Part shown: piece after piece, positions 33,786 to 42,346 of the stretch | Position numbering within the stretch: position 1 is the first letter of the stretch | How the letters are laid out: each line of letters starts with the position of its first letter | NCBI GenBank assembly: GCA_020853775.1 | Contig: JADYYH010000010.1 | Span: 38,981 to 102,980, forward strand | DNA: 64,000 nt | Origin: Nitrospira sp. | GTDB taxonomy: Bacteria > Nitrospirota > Nitrospiria > Nitrospirales > Nitrospiraceae | Direction: 5' to 3' | Made by a program: the position numbers and the translations under genes | Notes under the pieces: model-generated | Seen by the model: only the letters and a program-made list of their open reading frames with translations | Told to the model about the DNA's origin: nothing | The model's database searches: none

Positions 33786-36446
33786 CTACACGGGTGAGCG
33801 CCGTCGCGCGATAAATTCCTTTACCAGTGCCTGCTCCTCCGCTTCACTCTGTACCTCCCCATTCAACCGTGCCTCGGTCAATCGCTCCAGGATGGTGCGA
33901 TACTCAGGACCAGGCTTCAACCCCAAGGCCTGAAGCGCCTTTCCCGTGAGTGCCGGCTTGACGTCACGATAGGTGGTGAGATACTGCGACAGATACCGTT
34001 TGGCGGTGTTGGAAGCGTTCTTCGCCAGAAGGAACACCAGGCACTCCTCTGACAAACCGGCCAGAATCGCGACCGTATCCGATGGCCGCAGAGGCGCGCG
34101 CCTCGTCAACGTCCGGCACACCGGCTGCGTGAGGAATCGAGCCTGGGTGATGGCCGTCCGCTCCGCCTCGGTAAAGGGAAACCGTGCAAGCATCTCACGG
34201 ACGGCTTGATCCGGCATGATCTCCACGAGAGCCATGGCATAGACCACCCATCTATTGAGGGTCCGATCCAGACAGGACAGCCGATACCAATCCAACGCCG
34301 CTTCCAGGTCGCTAAGTCGTCGATCCAGCCGAACAGACCACGTCAGCGTGGGGTGAAGAAACCGCAACAGATCAAGATCGGCCAACCGGCGGACCGCCTG
34401 TCGGGGGGTGCGCTCGGAAAATAGCAACCGCAGTTCATCCAGGAGACGCTGGCCGGAGAGACGATGGAACAACTCCATCTTCACTGCGCCCTTAATCAAG
34501 GCCAGTGTTTCTTTACTCAATTGAAAGTCGAACCGCAGTTCGAACCGGATGGCGCGAAAGACCCGCGTGGGATCTTCGACAAAACTCAAACTATGGAGCA
34601 CTCGGATCAGACGCTCTTTCAGATCGCGTTGGCCTCCATAGAAGTCAATGAGCTGGCCGAAATTCCGAGGCCTGAGCGCCACCGCCAGCGTATTGATCGT
34701 GAAGTCGCGCCGGTAGAGGTCCCTCTTGATGGAACTTTGTTCGACGGTCGGCAGGGCCGTCGGATACTCGTAGTACTCGGTACGGGCCGTCGCTACATCC
34801 ACTTTAAACCCGTCCGGCAGCAATACTACGGCCGTCCCAAACCGCTCGTGTACCTTGACGCGGCCTGCACGCTTCTTCGCGAGCGCGCGCGCAAACGCGA
34901 TGCCGTCCCCCTCGACGACCAAATCCACATCGAGATTCTCGAGGCCGAGCAACAGATCGCGGACAAATCCGCCGACCACGTAGAGGGACAAGCCCAGCCG
35001 TTCCCCCAATTCACCGGACGCCTGCAACAAGTCGTACACGCGAGCAGGCAGCCGATCGCGCAGGAGCCCTTTTAGCTCCCGCTTCCGCACTCCGCCAGGC
35101 GCGTCCAACCCCATCAACGACTTCGATTGACCGCGCGCAGACGCCAGCACATCGTCATGCAAACTGCGGAGCAGGTCGGTCCTCGTGATGACGCCGACCG
35201 TCCTGCCGTCGGACAACACCGGCACGAAACGTTGATTCAATTCAATCATCCGAGTCTCGATGTCATGGAACGGCGTGTCGGGCAACGCGCTGTAGGGTCC
35301 GCTGCTGGCCAGATCCCCCACTCGCTGAGCTCCGAGCTGATGAAACAGCGCTTTCTGAACCGTCTCCCGTGAAATCATGCCGATGTATCGATCGTTTACA
35401 TCCACCACCGGCAACACGTTGACACCGTAGGTGGTCATGGACCGTTCCGCCTCCGTCACCGTCGCATCCGCGAGAATCGATTTCACGGGCGTGGTCATCA
35501 CATCCCGGGCCAACAATGTGGGACGGTACCGTTCGGTCAGCAGACGAGTCAGTTGTTCCTGCACTTCCACCAGCGTACGCCCCTTGACGCTGGCGGCGGC
35601 CGCGACGGCATGCCCACCACCACCAAACTCGCGCGCGATCCAGGCCACGTCGATCTCCGGCCTGCGACTCCGTCCGATAATCTGAACCTTCTCCTCCATT
35701 GCAATGGCCACGATCACCGCATCAAAGCCTTGCAATTCCGCGAGCCGCTGCACCGCTTCAGCAAGGTCGCCTGTATACCGATCATAGGCACTTGCGGCAA
35801 CAAGGATTTTGCGGCCTTCTAAGTAGTAGATCGCCCCCGATTGAAGCAGATCGTTCAGCAGGGCAATGAGATCCGGATCGAGCGGGTGCTGCAGCGTCTC
35901 TGCAACCCGGTTCAAATCGGCGCCCGCGCGCAAGACAAACGCCGCGGCTTCCAAATCGCGCGGGGTCGTCGAAGGATAGGCCAGCGAGCCTGTTTCCTCA
36001 TACAGGCCCATTGCCAGCACCGTGGCCTCGTCGGCCGTCAGTACCACCTGCTGCGCTTTCAGTCGCTCGATCAGCAACGTCACCGTGGCTCCCACCGATT
36101 CGATATGCCGTTCCGTGACCGACGACCAGGCCGACTTTTCTGATCCTTCGCCTTGTCCATGATGGTCGAATATATGGACATCCACGTCCTTACGCTCACT
36201 GAGCACCTTCAAGGGACCGATCCGCTCGGGCTCTTGCACATCGACCAGGATCAACCGATGCACCTGCTCCAACGCCACATCCTTGAGACGACAGATGCCC
36301 ACGTCATGCTCGGCCAGAAAATTTCTGACGGACTCCTGCGCGCCCCCGGGAAATACCAGCACGGCACCGGGATACAGTTTCCGGGCCGCCACCATGGACG
36401 CCAATCCATCGAAGTCCGCATTGAGGTGAGTCGTGATGAGATCCAT
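33786..36446 (-). CDS. DHH phosphoesterase / CBS / tRNA nucleotidyltransferase fusion
   Basis: 886 residues. Residues 1-310 form a DHH/DHHA1 phosphoesterase (DLITTHLNADFDGLASM, FDHHGQG, GGGGHAVAAA). Residues about 320-445 hold two CBS domains (ARDVMTTPVKSI). Residues about 460-880 are a class II tRNA nucleotidyltransferase with LYVVGGFVRDLLLG, the DVDLVVEG Asp pair, and RRDFTINTLAVAL. This architecture is known (Aquifex, Geobacter) for enzymes adding A, or CC, to the tRNA 3' end. No second nucleotidyltransferase is visible here, so which bases it adds is open. An extended -10 lies 6 nt before the ATG. Confidence 0.93.
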   Translation of the reverse strand: MDLITTHLNADFDGLASMVAARKLYPGAVLVFPGGAQESVRNFLAEHDVGICRLKDVALEQVHRLILVDVQEPERIGPLKVLSERKDVDVHIFDHHGQGEGSEKSAWSSVTERHIESVGATVTLLIERLKAQQVVLTADEATVLAMGLYEETGSLAYPSTTPRDLEAAAFVLRAGADLNRVAETLQHPLDPDLIALLNDLLQSGAIYYLEGRKILVAASAYDRYTGDLAEAVQRLAELQGFDAVIVAIAMEEKVQIIGRSRRPEIDVAWIAREFGGGGHAVAAAASVKGRTLVEVQEQLTRLLTERYRPTLLARDVMTTPVKSILADATVTEAERSMTTYGVNVLPVVDVNDRYIGMISRETVQKALFHQLGAQRVGDLASSGPYSALPDTPFHDIETRMIELNQRFVPVLSDGRTVGVITRTDLLRSLHDDVLASARGQSKSLMGLDAPGGVRKRELKGLLRDRLPARVYDLLQASGELGERLGLSLYVVGGFVRDLLLGLENLDVDLVVEGDGIAFARALAKKRAGRVKVHERFGTAVVLLPDGFKVDVATARTEYYEYPTALPTVEQSSIKRDLYRRDFTINTLAVALRPRNFGQLIDFYGGQRDLKERLIRVLHSLSFVEDPTRVFRAIRFELRFDFQLSKETLALIKGAVKMELFHRLSGQRLLDELRLLFSERTPRQAVRRLADLDLLRFLHPTLTWSVRLDRRLSDLEAALDWYRLSCLDRTLNRWVVYAMALVEIMPDQAVREMLARFPFTEAERTAITQARFLTQPVCRTLTRRAPLRPSDTVAILAGLSEECLVFLLAKNASNTAKRYLSQYLTTYRDVKPALTGKALQALGLKPGPEYRTILERLTEARLNGEVQSEAEEQALVKEFIARRRSPV

Positions 36447-36452
36447 GCCGGC

Positions 36453-36461
36453 ATTCTAGCA
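36453..36461 (-). promoter_or_regulatory. Extended -10 promoter of the DHH-CBS-nucleotidyltransferase gene
   Basis: TGCTAGAAT on the minus strand ends 6 nt before the ATG at 36446, a leaderless spacing with no Shine-Dalgarno. Confidence 0.55.
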
Positions 36462-36549
36462 GGATCACGTGAATCGATTCAGGCGTGATCTCAGAAATTC
36501 ACGCCACAGGTGCCACGATGCGTAGGGTGCGGAGGGGATCAGAAATAAC

Positions 36550-36583
36550 CATGCCGTCCACAGTGTGACCTGTGGACGGCATG
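36550..36583 (-). terminator. Strong hairpin terminator
   Basis: A perfect 14-bp stem (CATGCCGTCCACAG / CTGTGGACGGCATG) with a 6-nt loop lies downstream of the 36678-36995 gene on the minus strand, followed there by GTTATTTCT. It would end that small gene's transcript before the DHH-CCA promoter. Confidence 0.75.
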
Positions 36584-36677
36584 GAGACACTCGACAGCAA
36601 GCATGAGCGCAGAGACCGACCAAGTGACCCGGACCGGCATACTCACATATCTGCCGAGCCCCGTCCGGATGGGGACA

Positions 36678-36995
36678 CTATCGCTGCTGGCGGTCGTGCT
36701 TCTGGCGAGCAATGTGGCGCGACGTGCGATCCTGAGCATGGTTGATGCGGGCGCGCTCCTTCTTCGTCACCACTCCGTCGGACTTGGCCTTGTCCTCCAT
36801 GTTGTTGATATGCTGCTGCTGATTGTTCACGCGATTGGCCTCGCGTTCATTCAGTTGTCCGCTGGATATTCCTTGATCAATCCGTCGCTCCTGATTCGCC
36901 TGCCGCTGATCCATTCTGGGCGTCTCCGCCTGGGCCAACACGAATGACGGGACACACATCGACAGCAGAGCCGCACTCCAAATCATTTGCTTCAT
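36678..36995 (-). CDS. Small exported charged protein, unknown function
   Basis: 105 residues from the ATG at 36995 with GGGAGG 5 nt upstream; the 17 upstream codons lack support. A signal peptide (MKQMIWSAALLSMCVPSFVLAQA) is followed by a highly charged, Gln/Arg/Asn-rich helical mature part with two related stretches: RRIDQGISSGQLNEREANR and a later GVVTKKERARINHAQ, each of a GxLTxxExxRI-like form. Proteins with this form are common in Gram-negative bacteria, but their function is unknown to me. Confidence 0.72.
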   Translation of the reverse strand: MKQMIWSAALLSMCVPSFVLAQAETPRMDQRQANQERRIDQGISSGQLNEREANRVNNQQQHINNMEDKAKSDGVVTKKERARINHAQDRTSRHIARQKHDRQQR

Positions 36996-37322
36996 ACATC
37001 CTCCCTTGGTTATCACGAGAGCCCTGTCGTTCAAATCAACGTACAAGGCGTCTACCTCGTTGACAACGGGTTTTTAATTCTGAGCGCGTCTACGGAGAAC
37101 TGCGTGTCGCCACGACAGCCGAGGCATGTGTCAGGAAGCATCCTGCACAAGCTGGGCAAAATTGAACAGGTGTTGGCGTTTTCCTCCCCTGCCGGTCCAA
37201 CTTCGTCACGCCAACCGGATACAACCGGCACAAATCCGAGTGATTCTCCATTGATCAGGGAGGCATGGGGATTGCTGAGTCAGTCGACGACCTGCAGTCG
37301 TCATCACTGAAGGAGGATTGTT
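36996..37322. other. Divergent intergenic region
   Basis: 327 bp between two divergent exported-protein genes. I see no gene. The open frame through it has no ribosome binding site and no protein-like composition. Apart from GGGAGG and AAGGAGG sites before the flanking starts, and a short hairpin (ACGAC/GTCGT near 37290), nothing stands out. Confidence 0.55.
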
Positions 37323-37736
37323 ATGAGGATGAACGCTGACTCTTCATTGCTGGCCATCGCGGTGGCGACCCTAGCCGCCATCAGCTTCACGGTTGAACCG
37401 GCATTTGCAAAAGAGAAAGAACAGAAAGGCACACATCACCCGCACGCCGCAACCACCTCGGCAGCTGCGGCAGCGTCCTTGTCAGGATCTGTGCCTGAGC
37501 AATCCGCTGCCCCCAAACCGGGACAGTATGATTCCAAACCCGGCGTCGCATGGAAGACCGTGGGCGGCACCGTCAAGGACATTCAGGGAGAAACCTATAC
37601 GGTCGAAGATTACGACGGCAGTCACATACAGATGCGCGTCGGGCAAGGCACCAAGCAGCTTCGAGGTCACAAAAAGGTGGGCGACACCATTCGGGCTGAG
37701 ATTACTCACGGCGGCTTCGCCAATTCCATTCAGTAA
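37323..37736 (+). CDS. Small exported protein, unknown function
   Basis: 137 residues with AAGGAGG upstream and a signal peptide (cleavage near AFAKE). The mature part has a His/Ala/Ser-rich linker (HHPHAATTSAAAAAS) and a compact C-terminal domain of about 75 residues, GVAWKTVGGTVKDIQGETYTVED, typical of small beta-barrel or OB-like periplasmic domains. The family is not identified. A 13-bp hairpin follows the stop. Confidence 0.7.
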   Translation: MRMNADSSLLAIAVATLAAISFTVEPAFAKEKEQKGTHHPHAATTSAAAAASLSGSVPEQSAAPKPGQYDSKPGVAWKTVGGTVKDIQGETYTVEDYDGSHIQMRVGQGTKQLRGHKKVGDTIRAEITHGGFANSIQ

Positions 37737-37776
37737 CCCGCTGACCTTACGAACCCGCCTCAGCTCGCCGGTGTCC

Positions 37777-37809
37777 GAAGCGGCCGACCCTGCACAGGTC
37801 GGCCGCTTC
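37777..37809. terminator. Bidirectional hairpin terminator
   Basis: A perfect 13-bp stem (GAAGCGGCCGACC / GGTCGGCCGCTTC) with a 7-nt loop sits between the convergent 37323-37736 and DUF3047 genes. Confidence 0.75.
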
Positions 37810-37838
37810 CTCGTCCCTCACACCTGTGTTGATGACTG

Positions 37839-38576
37839 TTATTTCGGTGCGCCAACAAACTCGATATCACCATAATACGCCACGGCGCGCTCTTTGGTGT
37901 TATCCGTATCGGTCATGATCGCAATGCCGTTGATCGCCGGCGGTTCCTCGCCGAACGCCGAGAGATAATCCTGATAGACGTCCCGCTCCTCCTCGATCCA
38001 GGAACCGATCCGCCCAGCTCCGCTTTCCACAACAATCATCTTGGCAAAACTCGTGAAGGCGTTGTCCACCACCGTACCCACCGGGCTCTTGCTGTCCCAG
38101 ATGTAGCTAAGCGCACCGATGGGAATGTCGCCGAATAGCGCCTGGCCGGCTTTGTATTTGAGTTTTTTCCCGAAGCTCACCTTATCCGGTTCATAGGCAA
38201 AGGTAATGTACAACCGCGCCGGATAGTCGTCGCCGTCCTTCCGGTTCACGTCGCTCTTGTCCAAAATATTCTCGATCTTCCAACGCCAGCGGACAATCGG
38301 ATATTCCCGCGGGTCGATCGTCACGGCTTTGGTCAGCCCCGAAGCGCTGGCTTCACTCACCGCTTTGATTACGGTTACAGCATGGTCGTTGACGACTTCG
38401 TACTGCGTATGTCGCTCAATTTTCTTAAACGTGAGCCTTTGCCAGCCGTCAGGCAGTGCGGGCCCTTCTGCTGCGGTAGAAAACGTTCCCACCATCAGGA
38501 GTGCCGGCTGTTCGGCAAGCCCCATCACCGCTGCGCCCAACAATGCGAGACACAGGATGGGAGCAGTGAGCCTCAT
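37839..38576 (-). CDS. DUF3047 exported protein
   Basis: 245 residues with a signal peptide (MRLTAPILCLALLGAAVMG). The mature region contains YPIVRWRWKIENIL, DDYPARLYITF, and EERDVYQDYLSAFGEEPPAINGIAIMTDTDNT, split into the conserved DUF3047 blocks. The family is periplasmic and uncharacterised. It starts 6 nt after the flavoprotein stop, making it the third gene of a probable TVP38, flavoprotein, DUF3047 operon. Confidence 0.85.
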   Translation of the reverse strand: MRLTAPILCLALLGAAVMGLAEQPALLMVGTFSTAAEGPALPDGWQRLTFKKIERHTQYEVVNDHAVTVIKAVSEASASGLTKAVTIDPREYPIVRWRWKIENILDKSDVNRKDGDDYPARLYITFAYEPDKVSFGKKLKYKAGQALFGDIPIGALSYIWDSKSPVGTVVDNAFTSFAKMIVVESGAGRIGSWIEEERDVYQDYLSAFGEEPPAINGIAIMTDTDNTKERAVAYYGDIEFVGAPK

Positions 38577-38582
38577 GTGTAC

Positions 38583-40145
38583 TTATCGCCTCATCCAGGC
38601 GAACAACCTGGTCAGGAGTGACTTCGTGCGCGGGGTAAAGTGCGCCTTGCGCCAGAGATTGACCGCCTTCTTGATGACTTCCGCACGTGTCGGATAGGGA
38701 TGGATGGTCGCGGCAATCGTCTTGGCACCTGCCCCGGCCTTCATCGCCACAGAAACTTCGCTGATTACATCTCCGGCGTGCGACCCGACAATGGTCGCGC
38801 CAAGAATCGTATCGGTACCGGCTTTGATATGAAGACGGGCAAACCCTTTTTCATCGCCATCCAGGATGGCTCGATCGACCTCGTCAAACCTATAGGTATA
38901 GGTTTCGACCTTCAGTCCCTGTTTCACGGCCTCCGCTTCGTACAAACCGACATGGGCGATTTCCGGAGTGGTGAAGGTACACCAGGGCATCTTGAGCGAA
39001 TTCACACTCGCATATCCCAATCCCAAGGGGTGGGGAAACAGCGCATTCTGAATGACGATCTGCGCCATCGCATCGGCGGCATGGGTAAACTTGTAGCGCG
39101 AACAGACATCGCCGGCGGCGTAGATACGCGGGTTCGTCGTCTGCAGGCGATCGTTTACCGTGATACCCTTGTCATCATAGTTGACGCCGACCCTCTCCAA
39201 TCCCAAGCCTTGCACATTCGGCGCGCGGCCCACGCCCACCAGGATCTCATCGACCGTCAGATCATGGTGTTGACCGTGTGAATCGACGACGAGCCGCTTG
39301 CCGTCGAAAACTTTTTCAACCTTGAGATCCTTCCCGCAACAGAGCAGAGTCACGCCGTCACAACCCATCGACTGTTGCACAAGTTCCGCCGCATCGCGAT
39401 CCTCATTCGGGAGGATGCCGTGCAGTGCCTCAATGAGCGACACGCGACTGCCGAACCGCGCGAAGGCCTGTGCCAATTCACAGCCGATCGGGCCTGCCCC
39501 GATCACGCCGACGCGCGCGGGGAGCGTCGTGAGCGAAAAGACGGTTTCATTGGTCAGATAGCCCGCCTCTTCCAATCCAGCGATGGCAGGCGCGGCCGCC
39601 CTTGCACCGGTACACACAGCCGCTTTGACGAAGGCTAAGGTCCGGTTGCCTGCCGAGCCTTCCACGACCACCGTGTCTTCGCCGTCAAACCGGGCCTGGC
39701 CGATATAGACGTCCACGCCGAGCCCCTTGTACCGGTGTGCGGAATCCACATGGCTGATTCTGGCCCGCAGCTGCCGCATTCTCGCCATGGCCGCGCCGAA
39801 ATCGTGACTCACCCCGTCCGGAATGCGGACGCCGAATTCCGAAGCGGCGCGCACTTGCGCCCAGGCGTTGGCAGCGCGGATCATTCCCTTGGAGGGCACA
39901 CATCCGACATTGAGACAGTCTCCACCCATCAAATGCCGCTCAACGAGCGCCACCTTTGCGCCCACTCCCGCAGCGATGACGGCCGTGACTAATCCGGCAG
40001 TTCCGGCCCCGACGACGACGATGTTGTATCGGCCCTCCGGCTCAGGATTCACCCAATTGGATGGATGCACATTGCCGACCAGTTTCCGGTTGTGCTCGTC
40101 ATCGGGCAGAACGAGATGGTGACTATCGGCGGCCATCAAAGACAT
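38583..40145 (-). CDS. FAD-dependent pyridine nucleotide-disulfide oxidoreductase (MerA/Lpd-like)
   Basis: About 520 residues from the ATG at 40145, supported by AAAGG 8 nt upstream (a GTG two codons earlier is the alternative). IVVVGAGTAGLVTAVIAAG is the FAD loop, GGDCLNVGCVPSK the redox-active Cys pair, GVIGAGPIGCELAQ the NAD(P) loop, and HPYPTRAEV the C-terminal His region. It has no N-terminal metal-binding domain and no C-terminal Cys pair, both needed in mercuric reductase, so mercury reduction is unlikely. The neighbouring TVP38 gene is a frequent partner of this flavoprotein type. Confidence 0.9.
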   Translation of the reverse strand: MSLMAADSHHLVLPDDEHNRKLVGNVHPSNWVNPEPEGRYNIVVVGAGTAGLVTAVIAAGVGAKVALVERHLMGGDCLNVGCVPSKGMIRAANAWAQVRAASEFGVRIPDGVSHDFGAAMARMRQLRARISHVDSAHRYKGLGVDVYIGQARFDGEDTVVVEGSAGNRTLAFVKAAVCTGARAAAPAIAGLEEAGYLTNETVFSLTTLPARVGVIGAGPIGCELAQAFARFGSRVSLIEALHGILPNEDRDAAELVQQSMGCDGVTLLCCGKDLKVEKVFDGKRLVVDSHGQHHDLTVDEILVGVGRAPNVQGLGLERVGVNYDDKGITVNDRLQTTNPRIYAAGDVCSRYKFTHAADAMAQIVIQNALFPHPLGLGYASVNSLKMPWCTFTTPEIAHVGLYEAEAVKQGLKVETYTYRFDEVDRAILDGDEKGFARLHIKAGTDTILGATIVGSHAGDVISEVSVAMKAGAGAKTIAATIHPYPTRAEVIKKAVNLWRKAHFTPRTKSLLTRLFAWMRR

Positions 40146-40200
40146 CCACACGACCTTTCTCTCTGTGCGCGAGACCCGGCGCTCAGGCGCCGCGTTCGGT

Positions 40201-40917
40201 TCAGTCTGATTTACCAGTGAGCCGCTTGTAGAGGATCGGCACGAGCGCCAGGAGGCCCAGGAGGGTACATGCCATCAACACATTGGGCGACACGATTTCC
40301 TTGAGCGAATTGATCGTGCCCAACTGGCGTCCCGCATAGGCAAACACAAAACTTCCGGGAATAATCCCGAGGGACGTCGCCGCCACATAGGTTCCGACGT
40401 TGACCCGGGTTAATCCCGACACCATATTGACCAGAAAAAACGGAAAGAGCGGGATCAATCGCAGAGTCAGCAGGTAGCTGAACGCATTCCGAGCGAAGCC
40501 TTCCTGGATGGCACCGAGTCTGCTTCCGAATTGCTGTTCAACCCAATCTCGCAGCAGATACCGCGCAACCAGAAACGCCAGCGTTGCCCCGACAGTGGCA
40601 CCAACATTCACATACAGCGTTCCCAGCAGGCTGCCGAAGAGAAATCCTCCGGCCAGGGTCATGATCGCGCCACCCGGCAATGACAGCCCCACCACCGTGC
40701 AATAGACCAACACATACACCGCAACGGCCGTCGAATAGTTGGCGTCCGCGAAGGCAAGCAACTGATCGCGATTGGCCTTCAGCGCATCGAGTGAAAGGTA
40801 GCGACCGAGATCGAAATAGAGAAATCCCGCCACAGCAACACCCACGAGCAGGGCTAACACTAGCTTGCCGCTCCCGGCGCGTGTCTTGGAGAGAGAAGAA
40901 TCGGCAGAAATGGCCAT
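40201..40917 (-). CDS. TVP38/TMEM64 (DedA/SNARE-associated) membrane protein
   Basis: 238 residues from the ATG at 40917. Six hydrophobic segments, with GLSLPGGAIMTLAGGFLFG and FLVARYLLRDWVEQQFG plus RLIPLFPFFLVNMVSGLTRV, the signature of the VTT domain. These proteins are implicated in lipid scrambling or polyprenyl-phosphate transport. In many bacteria it is fused or adjacent to a MerA-like flavoprotein, as here (56 nt apart, same strand). Confidence 0.92.
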   Translation of the reverse strand: MAISADSSLSKTRAGSGKLVLALLVGVAVAGFLYFDLGRYLSLDALKANRDQLLAFADANYSTAVAVYVLVYCTVVGLSLPGGAIMTLAGGFLFGSLLGTLYVNVGATVGATLAFLVARYLLRDWVEQQFGSRLGAIQEGFARNAFSYLLTLRLIPLFPFFLVNMVSGLTRVNVGTYVAATSLGIIPGSFVFAYAGRQLGTINSLKEIVSPNVLMACTLLGLLALVPILYKRLTGKSD

Positions 40918-41114
40918 GATGTGCAGTACTCCCGGCGGTATCATCGTGTCTGCCCGCGCCTGTGTCAATCGCATCGCGCCTTGGCCAGCCTTGTCATCGC
41001 CTTTTTCCTCACCACCTGTTCCACCTTTTTCCTCTCCTTGCGTTGGCTGGTGCCCTCAAGTGCAGGGCTGCAACCTCCGAAAGAACTCTTGAAGCCGGGG
41101 GGCGAGTGGAGGTA

Positions 41115-41321
41115 ATGTCGAGGGTGTACGCGATCATTGATGTTCTGGACGCTGCCATGCCGACAACACACCCGGTTCCACAGCAGACTCGTACCTCGCA
41201 CCCCGCTTATGAAACCGCTTTACACGTGTGGATGCGCCCCTGCCCCCAGTGCCAGTGCCGCCTGAGAAAACATTCACCTGAAGAATCATGGCGTTGCGGC
41301 TGCGGCTGGCGCACGGAGTGA
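41115..41321 (+). CDS. Small zinc-ribbon-like protein (tentative)
   Basis: 68 residues from an ATG at 41115 with GGAGG only 2 nt upstream; the ATG at 41157 is an alternative. The C-terminus has PCPQCQCRLRKHSPEESWRCGCGW, split by the rules of a small zinc ribbon with CxxCxC and CxC. The N-terminal half is not recognisable. The gene lies between two leftward and rightward operons and could be a chance frame. Confidence 0.4.
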   Translation: MSRVYAIIDVLDAAMPTTHPVPQQTRTSHPAYETALHVWMRPCPQCQCRLRKHSPEESWRCGCGWRTE

Positions 41322-41323
41322 AG

Positions 41324-41332
41324 TGGTACAAT
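41324..41332 (+). promoter_or_regulatory. Extended -10 promoter upstream of a small membrane-protein gene
   Basis: TGGTACAAT ends 25 nt before the ATG at 41358, giving a leader of about 18 nt with AAGGGGG as ribosome binding site. Confidence 0.5.
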
Positions 41333-41357
41333 TAGCTCATATGAAGGGGGTGACGTC

Positions 41358-41507
41358 ATGGGACCGCTCTCGGTGCACGACATGAAAGGTGGATTCTTCC
41401 TCATCGCCAGCTTCGTGTTGCTGGCCACGATTTGCGCCATTGCGGCACTGGGCACGTTGATGCGCCCGCAACGCTGGTGTGAACGCGAGACCCGACTGCA
41501 CGTCTGA
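41358..41507 (+). CDS. Single-pass small membrane protein (49 residues)
   Basis: Starts MGPLSVHDMKGGFF and contains one hydrophobic helix (FLIASFVLLATICAIAALGTL), ending with a charged tail (RPQRWCERETRLHV). The upstream AAGGGGG, 6-7 nt from the ATG, and the extended -10 element support it. The next real gene is 195 nt downstream. The function is unknown. Confidence 0.5.
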   Translation: MGPLSVHDMKGGFFLIASFVLLATICAIAALGTLMRPQRWCERETRLHV

Positions 41508-41701
41508 TGTCCCTGGCCACGCTCGTTTAGAGGCTGTCTGAGCTTTCAGTCTCCACGGCGGCCTCGCCCCTCCCTCTGTGCCATCTTTCTCCTGCTCCGT
41601 CATAGAGATCCCGTTCAGCCAATTTGCCTCCTGCTTTTCCCATAGCTTCGCCCTTGTCAGAACAGGGCATCTTGTCCTACTCTGTGACCAGGGAGGCCGG
41701 G

Positions 41702-42346
41702 ATGAATGAGAATGACCGTTTGACCAAGACCAAGGAGAACTGGGCGAAGGCCCGGCGCGGCGGAGAAGAGCGCGAGGTGTTTTATGAAGGGGACGATCGG
41801 CTGCCTCCAGGCCAGCACCTGGTAGAAACGTGGCCGGTACTCGACTTGGGGCAGAAACCCGATATTCCGCTTGCCGAATGGACGCTTATAGTCGGAGGCG
41901 CAGTCGCGGCTCCGCTCACCTGGACCTGGACAGACTTTCTGGCGCAACCGCAGTTCACCGATATCTCGGACTTTCATTGTGTCACCTCGTGGAGCCGGTA
42001 TGACAATCAATGGGAAGGCGTGAGCTTCCAGCACGTGACCTCCGTTGTCCAGCCGCATCCTTCCGCCCGCTTTGTGCTGTTCAAATCCTATGACGACTAC
42101 ACCACCAATTTACCCCTCAGTGCCTGCCTGGACGATGACGTGCTGCTCACATATAAATGGAACGGCCGCCCCCTCACGAAGGAACACGGTGGTCCCGTGC
42201 GCATGATTATCCCCAAGCGATACGCCTGGAAGGGCGCGAAATGGATCAAGGAAATCACCTTCTCGGATCACGACGAGAAGGGGTTCTGGGAGGTGCGTGG
42301 CTACTCCAATACCGCCCTTCCCTGGAAAAATGATCGCTACGGATGA
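41702..42346 (+). CDS. Sulfite-oxidase-like molybdopterin-binding protein
   Basis: 214 residues from the ATG at 41702, with GGGAGG 5 nt upstream. The molybdenum-ligand Cys is in SDFHCVTSWSRYDNQWEGV (Cys93), followed by GGPVRMIIPKRYAWKGAKWIKEI, the sulfite-oxidase-fold Moco pocket. At about 200 residues it is the short, single-domain type without haem or dimerisation domain and without a signal peptide, so it is probably cytoplasmic. Substrate unknown. The stop overlaps the epimerase start by 4 nt. Confidence 0.9.
   Translation: MNENDRLTKTKENWAKARRGGEEREVFYEGDDRLPPGQHLVETWPVLDLGQKPDIPLAEWTLIVGGAVAAPLTWTWTDFLAQPQFTDISDFHCVTSWSRYDNQWEGVSFQHVTSVVQPHPSARFVLFKSYDDYTTNLPLSACLDDDVLLTYKWNGRPLTKEHGGPVRMIIPKRYAWKGAKWIKEITFSDHDEKGFWEVRGYSNTALPWKNDRYG

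Noticed and set aside
36987-37310. Rightward 107-codon frame in the divergent gap
   Set aside because: No ribosome binding site and overlaps the start region of the leftward exported-protein gene.
38583-40145. Mercuric reductase
   Set aside because: No metal-binding N-terminal domain, no C-terminal Cys pair and no mer genes nearby.
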